From contig CAXBNJ010000003.1 of assembly GCA_963977125.1 (NCBI GenBank), positions 1 through 64,000 on the forward strand: a stretch of 64,000 bases of DNA, written 5' to 3'. The first letter of the stretch is position 1. Every line of letters begins with the position of its first letter. Of the stretch, positions 46,826 to 54,530 are shown in pieces. This stretch comes from UBA2705 sp963977125. GTDB taxonomy: Bacteria > Pseudomonadota > Alphaproteobacteria > Micavibrionales > Micavibrionaceae. A program made the translations under genes and the position numbers. The notes beneath the pieces are model-generated. The model had not been told where the DNA came from. It searched no databases and worked only from the letters and a program-made list of their open reading frames with translations.

Positions 46826-47040
46826 TTAGTAGTCATCTTAACAAGGAGATTTCCTCACCTTGATATTTCACGCACTATTACATTATAAAAATGATTCAGG
46901 GTTCAGCACCGCAACATTGGCTGAGCTGTTTGTTTCGCCCCCGAATATGATGAGGTTACCCTCTTCTAATTCAAGACGTTCTTTTGCATCGCAGATTTTT
47001 ACAACTGGCTTCTCAGGTTTACACCGAGCCAGTTTTTTTG
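46826..47040 (+). ncRNA. Candidate small RNA or attenuated leader of phoH
   Basis: TATGATAGCATAAT-like bases (about 46811-46824) could give a -10 box; transcription would then run to the hairpin ACTGG-CTC-GGT / ACC-GAG-CCAGT (47004-47033), followed by seven T. The placement 125 bases before phoH on the same strand suggests either an independent RNA or premature termination that controls phoH. The 5' end is a guess; only the terminator is firm. Confidence 0.3.
47003..47040 (+). terminator. Rho-independent terminator upstream of phoH
   Basis: ACTGG (47004-47008) pairs with CCAGT (47029-47033); inner CTC/GAG and GGT/ACC pairs extend the stem with small bulges, loop TTAC, and a T run follows at 47033-47039. 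It ends a transcript that starts in the ilvA-phoH gap, since no plus-strand gene precedes it. Confidence 0.85.
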
Positions 47041-47164
47041 TGTTCAAAATCCGCCCCCTTCACCTCCGCACCCCTCACTCTTAAAGGTCTATCAAAACTC
47101 TTTTTACCTCACGTCTCTATGCCTATTTCCTTTCATCCTCTAACACACCAACAGGAGCATGCTC

Positions 47165-47911
47165 ATGGCTAAAAAAACTCGTAAAAAAGTCAGATCCCAC
47201 GATAAGAACACAAATGTTGTAAAGGCATTTGATGGCACTGAATGGCATCCTTTAGCGACAGATATAGATAATCATCGCGATAAAAGCTTTATTCGCAAAG
47301 TTAAGCCACGCTCAGAAAATCAAAAGGAATTAATGGATGCGATTAAAGAGCATAGCTTAACATTCGCTGTTGGCCCCGCGGGGACTGGTAAAACATATTT
47401 AGCGATCGCCGCTGCCGTTGAAGCCCTAGAAGCTGGTGAAGTAGAGCGCATTATTTTATCACGCCCAGCCATGGAAGCGGGTGAAAGCCTTGGTTACCTG
47501 CCTGGTGACATGCATGAGAAAATGGCGCCGTATTTACGCCCGCTTTATGATGCACTTGGTGACCGTCTTGGTGGTAAACGCGTTAAACAGTTAATGGATG
47601 ATGGTACAATTGAAATTGCCCCAGTTGGCTTTATGCGCGGTCGGACATTAAACAATGCCTTTATCGTGATCGATGAAGCGCAAAACTGTACTTATGTTCA
47701 GCTAAAAATGCTGCTATCGCGCCTTGGCTGGAATGCGACCATGGTTGTCACCGGCGATCCGCGCCAAAGTGATTTACTAGATGGAATGTCGGGTTTGGCT
47801 GATATTTCAGCGCAGTTAATGCCGGTGAGCAGCATTGGCAACGTGCATTTGCAATCAGTCGATATTGTTCGCCACCCTTTGGTCGCTGAAATGCTTGATA
47901 TTCTGGATTAA
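47165..47911 (+). CDS. phoH: PhoH family P-loop ATPase
   Basis: 248 residues from the ATG at 47165, with AGGAG seven bases upstream. Basic N-terminus, then RecA-like ATPase with Walker A GPAGTGKT at 70-77, LSRPAMEAGESLGYLPGD, FIVIDEAQNC (Walker B) and VVTGDPRQSDL (sensor). PhoH proteins are predicted RNA helicase-type ATPases linked to RNA metabolism. The short form, as here, differs from the longer PhoH/YbeZ that neighbours ybeY; no ybeY follows. Ends at a hairpin. Confidence 0.93.
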   Translation: MAKKTRKKVRSHDKNTNVVKAFDGTEWHPLATDIDNHRDKSFIRKVKPRSENQKELMDAIKEHSLTFAVGPAGTGKTYLAIAAAVEALEAGEVERIILSRPAMEAGESLGYLPGDMHEKMAPYLRPLYDALGDRLGGKRVKQLMDDGTIEIAPVGFMRGRTLNNAFIVIDEAQNCTYVQLKMLLSRLGWNATMVVTGDPRQSDLLDGMSGLADISAQLMPVSSIGNVHLQSVDIVRHPLVAEMLDILD

Positions 47912-47975
47912 ATAGACGTTTCCTCTGGGGGCTTCATGCCTGATGCCCCTTTCTACAACTCCCTGTAAACTTGAT

Positions 47976-48001
47976 AGCCGGCCTTCGGGTCGGCTCTTTT
48001 T
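47976..48001 (+). terminator. Rho-independent terminator of phoH
   Basis: AGCCGGCC (47976-47983) pairs with GGTCGGCT (47988-47995), one G-U, around the stable TTCG loop, followed by C and a T run. Confidence 0.95.
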
Positions 48002-48026
48002 TGTTTAAATTTAGGAGGAGGGGCGC

Positions 48027-48158
48027 TTACCTTGAGATTTTTTGTAGACCTTCACCAGCGCGCTCAATGTCTCGGCCAACACCTTGCAGTGTATTTGAAC
48101 ATGCGCTGAGTGTGATGACCGTTAAAATAAGGGTGAAAATAGTCAATAACGGTTTCAT
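48027..48158 (-). CDS. Entericidin-like small lipoprotein
   Basis: 43 residues from the ATG at 48158; a longer frame exists but the short form gives a perfect lipoprotein signal. Hydrophobic h-region (LLTIFTLILTVITL) and lipobox LSAC, with mature part CSNTLQGVGRDIERAGEGL, noted here by NTLQGVGRDIERAG, the entericidin signature. Entericidins A and B are outer-membrane-directed lipoproteins tied to stress and programmed lysis in Enterobacteria; in alphaproteobacteria they are mostly uncharacterised. Single copy, next to the duplicated small membrane proteins and 10 bases after the end of the closest one. Confidence 0.88.
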   Translation of the reverse strand: MKPLLTIFTLILTVITLSACSNTLQGVGRDIERAGEGLQKISR

Positions 48159-48168
48159 GATTAAGGCC

Positions 48169-48558
48169 TTACATATGGGGCTGCGTTTTATTCTTAACGC
48201 AATCTTGTACATCGCGGTCAACTGCTTGTATAGTTTTTTTGATTCCTTTTTTTCCCATTAACATCAATGTACCAAAAACCAGTGTTAATCCTAAACTGAC
48301 AGCAGGCATTTCTTGTTTTGATGTTTCCCAATCAGGTGCCGTCCAAGCATTATGGGCGCTATTTAGCGTGGTTACAGCGGAGGCTGCCGTACCGATGAAG
48401 ATGTATGCTCGAGCTTCTCCACTGTCTTCAATGGTTTTATGGTGGTTTATTAAAACATTTTTCTGAGTATCATATGTATCGGCAATATTCTCCGCGGTGC
48501 TTGCCCCCAGTTGATTAAACTTAGCGACAGCCGCTTCATATTTTGTATCCGTACTCAT
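48169..48558 (-). CDS. Small two-span membrane protein, duplicate A
   Basis: 129 residues from the ATG at 48558, chosen because AAGGA precedes it by eight bases, as in the paralogue. The N-terminal half carries STAENIADTYDTQKN, then TM1 (about 64-85) and TM2 (about 95-115), and a basic/acidic tail. Clear paralogue of the next gene: STxENIAxxYDxxKN, AWxxPDxExSKQEMPA and KKxIxxVDxxVQ align throughout. Family not recognised. Promoter TTGACT-17-CAATAA lies upstream. The end is 10 bases from the entericidin-like gene, so these may share a transcript. Confidence 0.75.
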   Translation of the reverse strand: MSTDTKYEAAVAKFNQLGASTAENIADTYDTQKNVLINHHKTIEDSGEARAYIFIGTAASAVTTLNSAHNAWTAPDWETSKQEMPAVSLGLTLVFGTLMLMGKKGIKKTIQAVDRDVQDCVKNKTQPHM

Positions 48559-48592
48559 TTGATTCATCCTTAATTTTTTTAACTGAGATTGT

Positions 48593-48621
48593 TTATTGCC
48601 ATAACATTGCTGTGAAGTCAA
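48593..48621 (-). promoter_or_regulatory. Sigma-70-type promoter of duplicate A
   Basis: On the minus strand TTGACT (48616-48621), 17 bases, CAATAA (48593-48598). The spacer end GTTATGG and the -35 are shared with the promoter of duplicate B. It lies directly after the terminator of duplicate B. Confidence 0.7.
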
Positions 48622-48623
48622 TA

Positions 48624-48651
48624 AAAAAGCCCACAAATCTATGGGCTTTTT
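48624..48651 (-). terminator. Rho-independent terminator of duplicate B
   Basis: Minus-strand AAAAAGCCCA (48642-48651 side) pairs with TGGGCTTTTT (48624-48633 side) around an 8-base loop, with T run. Twenty bases after the stop of the gene at 48671. Confidence 0.88.
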
Positions 48652-48670
48652 CGTCAGCATCATTATGGTC

Positions 48671-49084
48671 TTACATGTTAAGTTGTGCTTTATTACTCAA
48701 GCTTTCTTGTACTTTTTGGTCGACCGTATTCACTATGTTTTTTGAATTTTTACCATAGAAGATTACCACAGCTCCGAATAACGCGGTTAACGCGACGCTA
48801 GTAGCTGGCATTTCTTGTTTTGATATTTCTGCGTCAGGCTCTTGCCAAGCATTAACAAGTGAGTTCGTAGCAAATGCTGCGGAACCGGCAGTGCCGGTTA
48901 AGCCCACAACTTGCAGGGTTTTCGAACCTATAGCGACCTGAGCCAGCCTCCTTAGGGTGTTTTTGTCGCTGTCATATGCATAGGCAATATTCTCTTTTGT
49001 ACTTTTCCCTAAGGAATCAAAAAATCCGATTGCGCCATTATAACTTATCGCGAGTGATTCTTTTTCTTCTGTATTGGTGTCCAT
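48671..49084 (-). CDS. Small two-span membrane protein, duplicate B
   Basis: 137 residues; ATG at 49084 with AAAGGA upstream. Same layout as duplicate A: polar N-terminus with STKENIAYAYDSDKN, two membrane segments (about 62-82 and 95-118), charged tail ending VQESLSNKAQLNM. Identity to duplicate A is clear in blocks but low overall, so the duplication is old. Not a known family. Own promoter at 49121-49149. Confidence 0.75.
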   Translation of the reverse strand: MDTNTEEKESLAISYNGAIGFFDSLGKSTKENIAYAYDSDKNTLRRLAQVAIGSKTLQVVGLTGTAGSAAFATNSLVNAWQEPDAEISKQEMPATSVALTALFGAVVIFYGKNSKNIVNTVDQKVQESLSNKAQLNM

Positions 49085-49120
49085 TTGTTTGATCCTTTAT
49101 GTTTCAATGTTCTAGGCGTT

Positions 49121-49149
49121 TATTTACCATAACTTTGTGCGCGAGTCAA
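49121..49149 (-). promoter_or_regulatory. Sigma-70-type promoter of duplicate B
   Basis: On the minus strand TTGACT (49144-49149), 17 bases, TAAATA (49121-49126). The same -35 and the GTTATGG spacer end occur before duplicate A. The -35 abuts the nrdB terminator. Confidence 0.75.
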
Positions 49150-49151
49150 CA

Positions 49152-49184
49152 AAAAAGCCCTCGATTTAAAAAAGAGGGCTTTTT
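49152..49184 (-). terminator. Rho-independent terminator of nrdB
   Basis: AAAAAGCCCTC (49152-49162) pairs with GAGGGCTTTTT (49174-49184) around an 11-base loop, with a T run on the minus strand, 36 bases after the nrdB stop. Confidence 0.9.
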
Positions 49185-49219
49185 CGTTTTTATTAGAATT
49201 AGGGGCTTGAAGATTGGTT

Positions 49220-50293
49220 TTAAGCGACGTCACCAAAGACTTCATCAGCAAAAACATCTTCCCATGCGCCTTTAGTCGAGGCTTTTGAGTATTCTGTTGA
49301 GCGGTTTTCGAAGAAGTTTGTATGCTCCGCGCCATTAAGGATTTCGTCCATCCATGGCAGTGGGTTTTTCTCAACGCCGTAAATTGGCTCGAGGTTTAAT
49401 TGTTGCATACGACGATCACCAATCCAGCGTATATATTGTTTCACATCTTGTGGGTTAAGGCCTTCAATTTCGCCCATTTCGAAGCAAAGATCGATAAACG
49501 CATCTTCATGATCAACGGTTCTGATGCATGATTCTTTGATTTCTGCGCGCAGCTCATCATCCCAGATATCTGGGTTTTCATTGATGAATTCATTGAATAG
49601 GCGGATCATGGATAGGCAGTGTAGTGTTTCATCACGTACTGACCATGTAATAATTTGCCCCATACCCTTCATTTTATTGAAGCGTGGGAAGTTCATGAGA
49701 ATCGCGAAAGAAGCGAAAAGCGCAAGGCCTTCTGTGAACGCACCAAATGTTGCCATTGTTTTAGCAATATCGCGGCGTGAGTTCATCGATACTTCTTGTA
49801 GATCGTCAAATTTATCTTTCATTTCCTTATATTGTAGGAAAGCTTGGTACTCAAGCTCTGGCATGCCAAGCGTATCAAGCAAATGCGAGTAAGCGGCAAT
49901 ATGTACGGTTTCAATATTAGAAAATGCTGACAGCATCATTTGTACTTCAACAGGACCAAATACGCGCGAGTAATGGCGCATATAGCAGTTATTAACTTCA
50001 ACATCAGCTTGGGTGAAGAAACGGAAGATTTGCGTCAGTAGATTAATTTCTGAAGGGGTAAGTTTATTTTTCCAGTCATTAATATCAGCGGCCATTGGGA
50101 CTTCTTCTGGCAACCAGTGAACACGCTGCTGTGTGTGCCACGCTTCATAGCACCATGGGTACAAAAACGGCTTATAAACATGGCGTTCTTGCAAAAGCGG
50201 GCTGGGGTTTTTTGTTACATCATCGCTAAGGGCATCAATTTTACTGATTAAAGCGAGCGATTTTTTATTGGCAGCTGTGTCATGATCAGACAT
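49220..50293 (-). CDS. nrdB: Class I ribonucleotide reductase beta subunit
   Basis: 357 residues from the ATG at 50293 with AAGGAG ten bases upstream. Carries the di-metal site that makes the radical for reduction of ribonucleotides. Metal ligands as two ExxH motifs: E128-T-V-H131 and E222-T-L-H225, plus E188 in FTEGLALF and an acidic residue in QADVEVNN. Y135, four residues after H131, is in the position of the radical tyrosine of class Ia. Ends at a terminator. The alpha subunit gene nrdA is not in the window. Two NrdR-type boxes lie 150-200 bases upstream. Confidence 0.95.
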   Translation of the reverse strand: MSDHDTAANKKSLALISKIDALSDDVTKNPSPLLQERHVYKPFLYPWCYEAWHTQQRVHWLPEEVPMAADINDWKNKLTPSEINLLTQIFRFFTQADVEVNNCYMRHYSRVFGPVEVQMMLSAFSNIETVHIAAYSHLLDTLGMPELEYQAFLQYKEMKDKFDDLQEVSMNSRRDIAKTMATFGAFTEGLALFASFAILMNFPRFNKMKGMGQIITWSVRDETLHCLSMIRLFNEFINENPDIWDDELRAEIKESCIRTVDHEDAFIDLCFEMGEIEGLNPQDVKQYIRWIGDRRMQQLNLEPIYGVEKNPLPWMDEILNGAEHTNFFENRSTEYSKASTKGAWEDVFADEVFGDVA

Positions 50294-50625
50294 AAGGGGC
50301 AGACTCCTTGAAAACAATTTTTAAGTGATTACCAATCAATATAGGTTCGTCGCGTTAGAATCCGAGTCTTTTTCGACTCTTCTCCACATCTATTCCGCGC
50401 ATATTGATTGGCCGTAAACCAGTCGATGAGAAATCATCAGATATCAATATATAGTATGTTACGCCGCAGGTAAATACCATATATAGATGTTTTTTATGTT
50501 TTACACGTGAGTATCTGGCACCGTTAAAAGCAAGTTATTGACATAACAACCCCTGGGTAGTATAAACAGTTTTGATATTATCTATTTTACTTTGACTTGA
50601 GATTTGATGTTTTAAGGAGCGGAGC
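50294..50625. other. 332-base gap between divergent nrdB and ankyrin-like gene, with NrdR boxes
   Basis: Carries the paired NrdR-type boxes (50442-50489), a small dyad GAGTC-TTTTTC-GACTC (about 50365-50380), and an AT-rich stretch near 50550. No small gene was found. The promoter of nrdB itself could not be pinned down by eye. Confidence 0.6.
50442..50489 (-). promoter_or_regulatory. Pair of NrdR-type operator boxes
   Basis: Two near-palindromic boxes: one around CAATATATAG (50445-50454) and one around CCATATATAG (50477-50486). The centres are 32 bases apart, three helix turns, as in known NrdR sites (core CwAtATaTwG). The first matches the core fully, the second has one mismatch. NrdR represses ribonucleotide reductase genes when dATP is high. 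Confidence 0.7.
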
Positions 50626-51228
50626 ATGAAAAAAGATATTAATCGCTATGATATAAACGGCACAACAGCCACTTTGCGCTATGCGCATGGCGGGGACTTC
50701 TTCTATGGTGATTTTGTTAAAGCAGCTGAGAGCTCTGGCGTTGATTTAACCAAAAAATCTATTGCGGGCAAGAAGCTAGCTTTCTTTTTTAATTATCAAG
50801 CGGACACAGCGCTCCCCATCGATTCGACTGTTTTGCATGCGGCTGTGAGCTCTTGCGCGATAAAGACGCTGCGTTATGCTTTGGCTAAAGATGTGATTGA
50901 TGTAAATGCCCTTGATGGAAACGGTCGCACCGCACTTGATAAGGCATTTCAGAAGCAAAGAGAGAATATGACGAGGATCTTCAACTCTATAGGATCAAGA
51001 GTAAAAATGACCCCTGGAAAGGTTTCCAGCAATATCAGGAGGGCGCGGAAGAACACTAAAATTCTTAATATTGTTGATGCGCTCACGCACGCTGGCGGCA
51101 CTTTAAATATGATGCAAGATTTACCAATGTTAAATCTTGACGATACACCGAAGCCTATTCAGCATAAAAAAATCAAAGCGATTCTTTATGCTGATACGCC
51201 GCGCCAACGTTTGTTGACTATCATGTAA
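50626..51228 (+). CDS. Hypothetical protein with one ankyrin-like repeat
   Basis: 200 residues; AAGGAG before the ATG. Residues about 66-104 read as an ankyrin-like unit (STVLHAAVSSCAIKTLRYAL followed by DVNALDGNGRTALDKAF, noted by TVLHAA and DVNALDGNGRTALD). The rest is basic and not recognised; the last 40 residues hold a Pro/Lys-rich stretch. No signal peptide. Might be a protein-binding or effector-like protein, but no secretion signal can be shown. Confidence 0.65.
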   Translation: MKKDINRYDINGTTATLRYAHGGDFFYGDFVKAAESSGVDLTKKSIAGKKLAFFFNYQADTALPIDSTVLHAAVSSCAIKTLRYALAKDVIDVNALDGNGRTALDKAFQKQRENMTRIFNSIGSRVKMTPGKVSSNIRRARKNTKILNIVDALTHAGGTLNMMQDLPMLNLDDTPKPIQHKKIKAILYADTPRQRLLTIM

Positions 51229-51295
51229 TCAAAATCGCTAAACATTTATAATTTTGCTATACTCTGCTCTCCAACGAGTCTTTAGAGGTTGAATT

Positions 51296-52216
51296 ATGAG
51301 CTTAGTATTATCTGTACAATCATCCGTCGCTTATGGTTATGTCGGCAATCGCGCCGCTATGATACCGCTTAATGCCTTAGGGCATGAGGTTGTCGCCCTA
51401 AATACAGTGAGTTTTTCAAACCATAAGGGCTATGGTGACTGGACAGGCGAAGTGTTTAGCACGGCGCAATTATCTGATTTGATTAAAGGTATAAAGGCGC
51501 GTGGTTTATTTCCCAAAATAGATGCTGTGCTTACAGGCTATATTGGCGATGAAGAGCTCGGCGCATTGGTCTTAGAGACATTAGGTGATATTCGCGCCGC
51601 TAATCCAGAATGTTTATATTGCTGCGACCCTGTTATGGGTGATGTGGGGAGTGGATTTTTTGTTAATCCGCGCGTGAGAGACTATTTCAAAGAGGGCTCT
51701 ATTGATAAGGCCGATATCATTGTGCCCAATCAATTTGAAGCGTCTTTTTTATCAGACATTGATATCCGCACTATGGCTGATGCACTGCGCGCTTTTGATG
51801 TTTTGCATGCAAGAGGCATTAAAAGGATCGTTATGACGTCTTTCCAGCCTGATGATTTAGAGCCAGATAAAATATCGATGCTGCTGTCTGACCGTTCCAC
51901 AGCGGGAGATCAAGACAGTAAAGGTGCGCTCCAAGTAACAACGAGTCAAAAGAATAGGGGCGTGTTCCAGGTAACAACGCCGCGCTTTGCTATGGATCCG
52001 ATGCCCAATGGTGCGGGAGATGTCACGGCGGCGACTATTCTCGCGCATCTGTTAAAAGGCGCCGATTTACGCGGCGCGGTCGAGCTCACCGCTGCTGCAT
52101 TACATGATATTTTTGATCAAACACAGCAAGATCAGCGCCGCGAACTGAACCTTATACGCGCCCAAAGTGCCTTTGAGCATCCTTCACAAAGCTTTGAAGC
52201 TTTGCGGGTTCTATAA
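51296..52216 (+). CDS. pdxY: Pyridoxal kinase
   Basis: 306 residues. Phosphorylates pyridoxal (salvage of vitamin B6). Ribokinase-type fold with SVQSSVAYGYVGNRAAMIPL at the start (noted by QSSVAYGYVGN), the SNHKGYGDWTG loop, YCCDPVMGD, PNQFEASFLS, and the anion hole and base NGAGDVTAA with Asp242. It is about 20 residues longer than Escherichia coli PdxY; the extra lies just before the NGAGD loop and contains a short direct repeat (QVTT twice). GAGGTT before the ATG. Confidence 0.92.
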   Translation: MSLVLSVQSSVAYGYVGNRAAMIPLNALGHEVVALNTVSFSNHKGYGDWTGEVFSTAQLSDLIKGIKARGLFPKIDAVLTGYIGDEELGALVLETLGDIRAANPECLYCCDPVMGDVGSGFFVNPRVRDYFKEGSIDKADIIVPNQFEASFLSDIDIRTMADALRAFDVLHARGIKRIVMTSFQPDDLEPDKISMLLSDRSTAGDQDSKGALQVTTSQKNRGVFQVTTPRFAMDPMPNGAGDVTAATILAHLLKGADLRGAVELTAAALHDIFDQTQQDQRRELNLIRAQSAFEHPSQSFEALRVL

Positions 52217-52236
52217 GATTCTTTGACTTTTGAAGT

Positions 52237-53283
52237 TTATGGACGCGCTATATTCTGCACGACTTGTAAATAGGCACTGCGCCCCGTATTGCGATATTCT
52301 TCACGGGCGCTATAGGCCAGTTTAATCGCATGGTCGTTGCTTGACCTTTGTATGACTTTTAAATCAGCCGCTATATCAGCTTCACTTAACGCGGCTTTGG
52401 GGTCTATATAGGTTAATTCAGGACAGCCGACAGAAATATACGCCACTAATAGAGCGCGGCTCATATGAATAAGGGCGTCATCTGGTTTGCTTGCATGATT
52501 AAACATGCAGCGAAAAGCATGGGTTGCGGTTACGCCGTGTAAGCTGGTGAAGCCTTTTTCACTTTCAAAGAAATTAAGAGCAATATCTTGTAGAGCGGTA
52601 AGGTCTGTGGCTGCATTCAAAGGTTGTTGTATGAGCGTATCAAATGCAGGGGCTTGAATAACAGCCTGCATTTTTGTGAAAATATTGGGGCTGCCGGCTT
52701 TAAGGTCAGGCCAAGCGCTTTGACCTTGCAGCTGTCGCGCCGCTTCGAACGATTCGGTGAGGGACAGGCCTGTCTTTGTTGTGTGTATTTTATGCGCGGT
52801 TAAAGGTAAATGGCAATCAGCCCATAAGGCGAGGCCGTTAATAAGTTCACTGTCATTATCTGAGATTAAACCATAAGCGGCACGAAGAAGGCCATGAAAT
52901 GTACTGGCGCTTATGCCTTCCATCAACACATCAAGGTGGTTTTCCAGTAAAGAATCGCGCCCGTCTGTGTCGAGTTTATTTTGAAAATAGGCTTGATAGG
53001 CAGCATAGTTATTATGCGTGCCAAGGGCGCTCGTCCAATTTTTCTCATTGATGATAATTGTCGCAGCATTGTTACTGGCGGTTGTTTGCGGGGCTTTTAA
53101 GCCGCGCGCTTTAATGTGGCTGCTAGCAAATTCAGCAACGCGTTTGTGGCGGGCGCCAATTTCATGCAATGCATACAGGGCCATTGGCAGGTGATTGGCC
53201 AATTGCGGCCCATATTCTGGGCTGAGGTCCTTATGGCTATTGATAAGGTCTATGGTTTTTTCTTTTGCTTTTTTCCTGCTCAT
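52237..53283 (-). CDS. Questin-oxidase-like protein (DUF4243 type)
   Basis: 348 residues. The segment YGPQLANHLPMALYALHEIGA, noted here by NHLPMALYAL, and STFHGLLRAAYGL and LHGVTATHAFRCM match by eye the questin oxidase family of fungal Baeyer-Villiger-type enzymes, whose bacterial members are uncharacterised. His residues in NHLPM, FHGLLR and LHGVTATH are the conserved positions. Likely an oxygenase or related, cofactor unknown. Cytoplasmic, single gene, convergent with pdxY. Confidence 0.75.
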   Translation of the reverse strand: MSRKKAKEKTIDLINSHKDLSPEYGPQLANHLPMALYALHEIGARHKRVAEFASSHIKARGLKAPQTTASNNAATIIINEKNWTSALGTHNNYAAYQAYFQNKLDTDGRDSLLENHLDVLMEGISASTFHGLLRAAYGLISDNDSELINGLALWADCHLPLTAHKIHTTKTGLSLTESFEAARQLQGQSAWPDLKAGSPNIFTKMQAVIQAPAFDTLIQQPLNAATDLTALQDIALNFFESEKGFTSLHGVTATHAFRCMFNHASKPDDALIHMSRALLVAYISVGCPELTYIDPKAALSEADIAADLKVIQRSSNDHAIKLAYSAREEYRNTGRSAYLQVVQNIARP

Positions 53284-53486
53284 GGTTTTTTATAGCACAG
53301 GCCTTGTGTTATGCAAACAGCAAATAACGTTTTGTTAAGGGCTGCCATAGTATTCTATAAGCTGAATTATACGTTTATTTGATATAAAGTATGAAGTTAG
53401 TTGAGGCAAAGGCTTATCTTCGGTATAGTTATTTAAGCGCTTATCATCATCGCAACATTTGGCCGCATAATCTGGAAGCATAAAAT

Positions 53487-53783
53487 ATGAGCAATATTCA
53501 AGACGTACAAGAACAGGTGAATTGGCATTGGCGCAATACCACGCGCCCTTTGCGGTTCTTTAGTATGGATTCGCGCGCTGCGCTGCCTTATTTGATTTTG
53601 CTACCCTATGCGCGGCCTGTAACGCTTGTTTTTTGTGTGCTTTCGACCATTACATTCATTCTTCTCGAAAAACACGGCTTAACTTTCCCTTCCGCTATTC
53701 GCGCATTAAGGGCGTCTTTAGTTGGCGAAAAACGTTTTGCGCTTAATCGTGTTCGCCGTCGTCGATTTAGAGATTACGGCTGA
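53487..53783 (+). CDS. icmT: IcmT-like membrane protein
   Basis: 98 residues. WHWRNTTRPLRFFSMDSRAALPYL, noted here by WRNTTRPLRFFSMDSRA, followed by a hydrophobic hairpin (about 34-62), ERxG-like EKHGLTFPSAIRALRASLVG and a strongly basic tail are the marks of IcmT/DotT of type IVB secretion systems and TraK of IncI plasmids. In Legionella IcmT is a small inner-membrane component. No other Dot/Icm gene is adjacent; the DotI-like gene is at 7835. Flanks are ordinary chromosomal genes. Assignment is from pattern, not a search. Confidence 0.75.
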   Translation: MSNIQDVQEQVNWHWRNTTRPLRFFSMDSRAALPYLILLPYARPVTLVFCVLSTITFILLEKHGLTFPSAIRALRASLVGEKRFALNRVRRRRFRDYG

Positions 53784-53912
53784 TTACCGCTTAAGTAAGA
53801 GAAGCGTTATTATTAGGTGCTTCGTCTGAACCTAGTATAAACCCACTTCCTTTCCATCCAATACTTTGATGTACTGTAATGTGATAATGTCAGCTTTAAT
53901 GAGTTGGGGCTC

Positions 53913-54434
53913 TTATTTGGCGACTTGTGGAGATGTTTTTCGTTTGGAAAAATAGCGTAAGCAGGCACTTTGGAGCTCTTTAGCAAGGGCTTTTCCCGCT
54001 TCCCCACCAGTGCCGTTCATTTTCTTTTGCACAATCAGCGTTAAGGTTTGGTGATGTGCTTTGACAATTTCAACGGCATCTTTATCTAAATGGGTGATTT
54101 TTTCTAAAAAAGTCACCATGATATTGGCCATGATCGACACTAAATCATATTTAAACATTTTTGCATTCGCTTTTAAGTCAAAAATTGGCTTAAAAAGAAG
54201 CGCTTTATGGGCTTCTAAGTCGCTGTCACTGCTGTTTGTTGCGTTGTCTATGGCGTGCTCAAGGCTATTAAGAAACTCCAGGGCGACGGGTTCAAAGTCG
54301 GATGTGCTTGTTTCGAGTGCCTTTTTACAAGCCAGAGCTTGATCTTCTCTTATTTGGCCGCGCCCGACTTTTGCCTGCAATAGCTTGCTAGCGACAATTG
54401 TTTTCGCTTTGACTTTTTCTGTATCGGCTTGCAT
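53913..54434 (-). CDS. Hypothetical helical protein next to a response regulator
   Basis: 173 residues, no signal peptide, mostly helical with many Lys, Ala and Asp/Glu; one Cys cluster is absent. Not recognised. It follows the response regulator gene on the same strand after about 97 bases and may be its partner, for instance a binding protein or phosphotransfer-like helix bundle; there is no clear Hpt His motif (the AHHQTLTL segment holds two His). Confidence 0.65.
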   Translation of the reverse strand: MQADTEKVKAKTIVASKLLQAKVGRGQIREDQALACKKALETSTSDFEPVALEFLNSLEHAIDNATNSSDSDLEAHKALLFKPIFDLKANAKMFKYDLVSIMANIMVTFLEKITHLDKDAVEIVKAHHQTLTLIVQKKMNGTGGEAGKALAKELQSACLRYFSKRKTSPQVAK

Positions 54435-54530
54435 TTACATCTTCTTGGTTCTTAAGGAGGCGCGCCCATTTTAAATTTAAGCGCTTTACCTGCGTCTATA
54501 ATAACATACTATAAAAAGCTTTAGGGAGTG

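Larger units (their letters stand above)
46721..47164. other. 444-base gap between divergent ilvA and phoH, with a terminator-ending unit
   Basis: No convincing protein gene. A plus-strand stretch from about 46825 to 47040 ends in a strong terminator (see the ncRNA entry); the following 120 bases to the phoH start are unusually poor in G on the plus strand. Two open frames (from 46860 and 46984) have no homology-like features and cross the terminator. Confidence 0.6.

Noticed and set aside
46860..47084. Open frame from a TTG after AAGGAG in the ilvA-phoH gap
   Set aside because: Spacing to the ribosome site is 12 bases, the frame runs through a strong terminator, and the product has no protein-like pattern.
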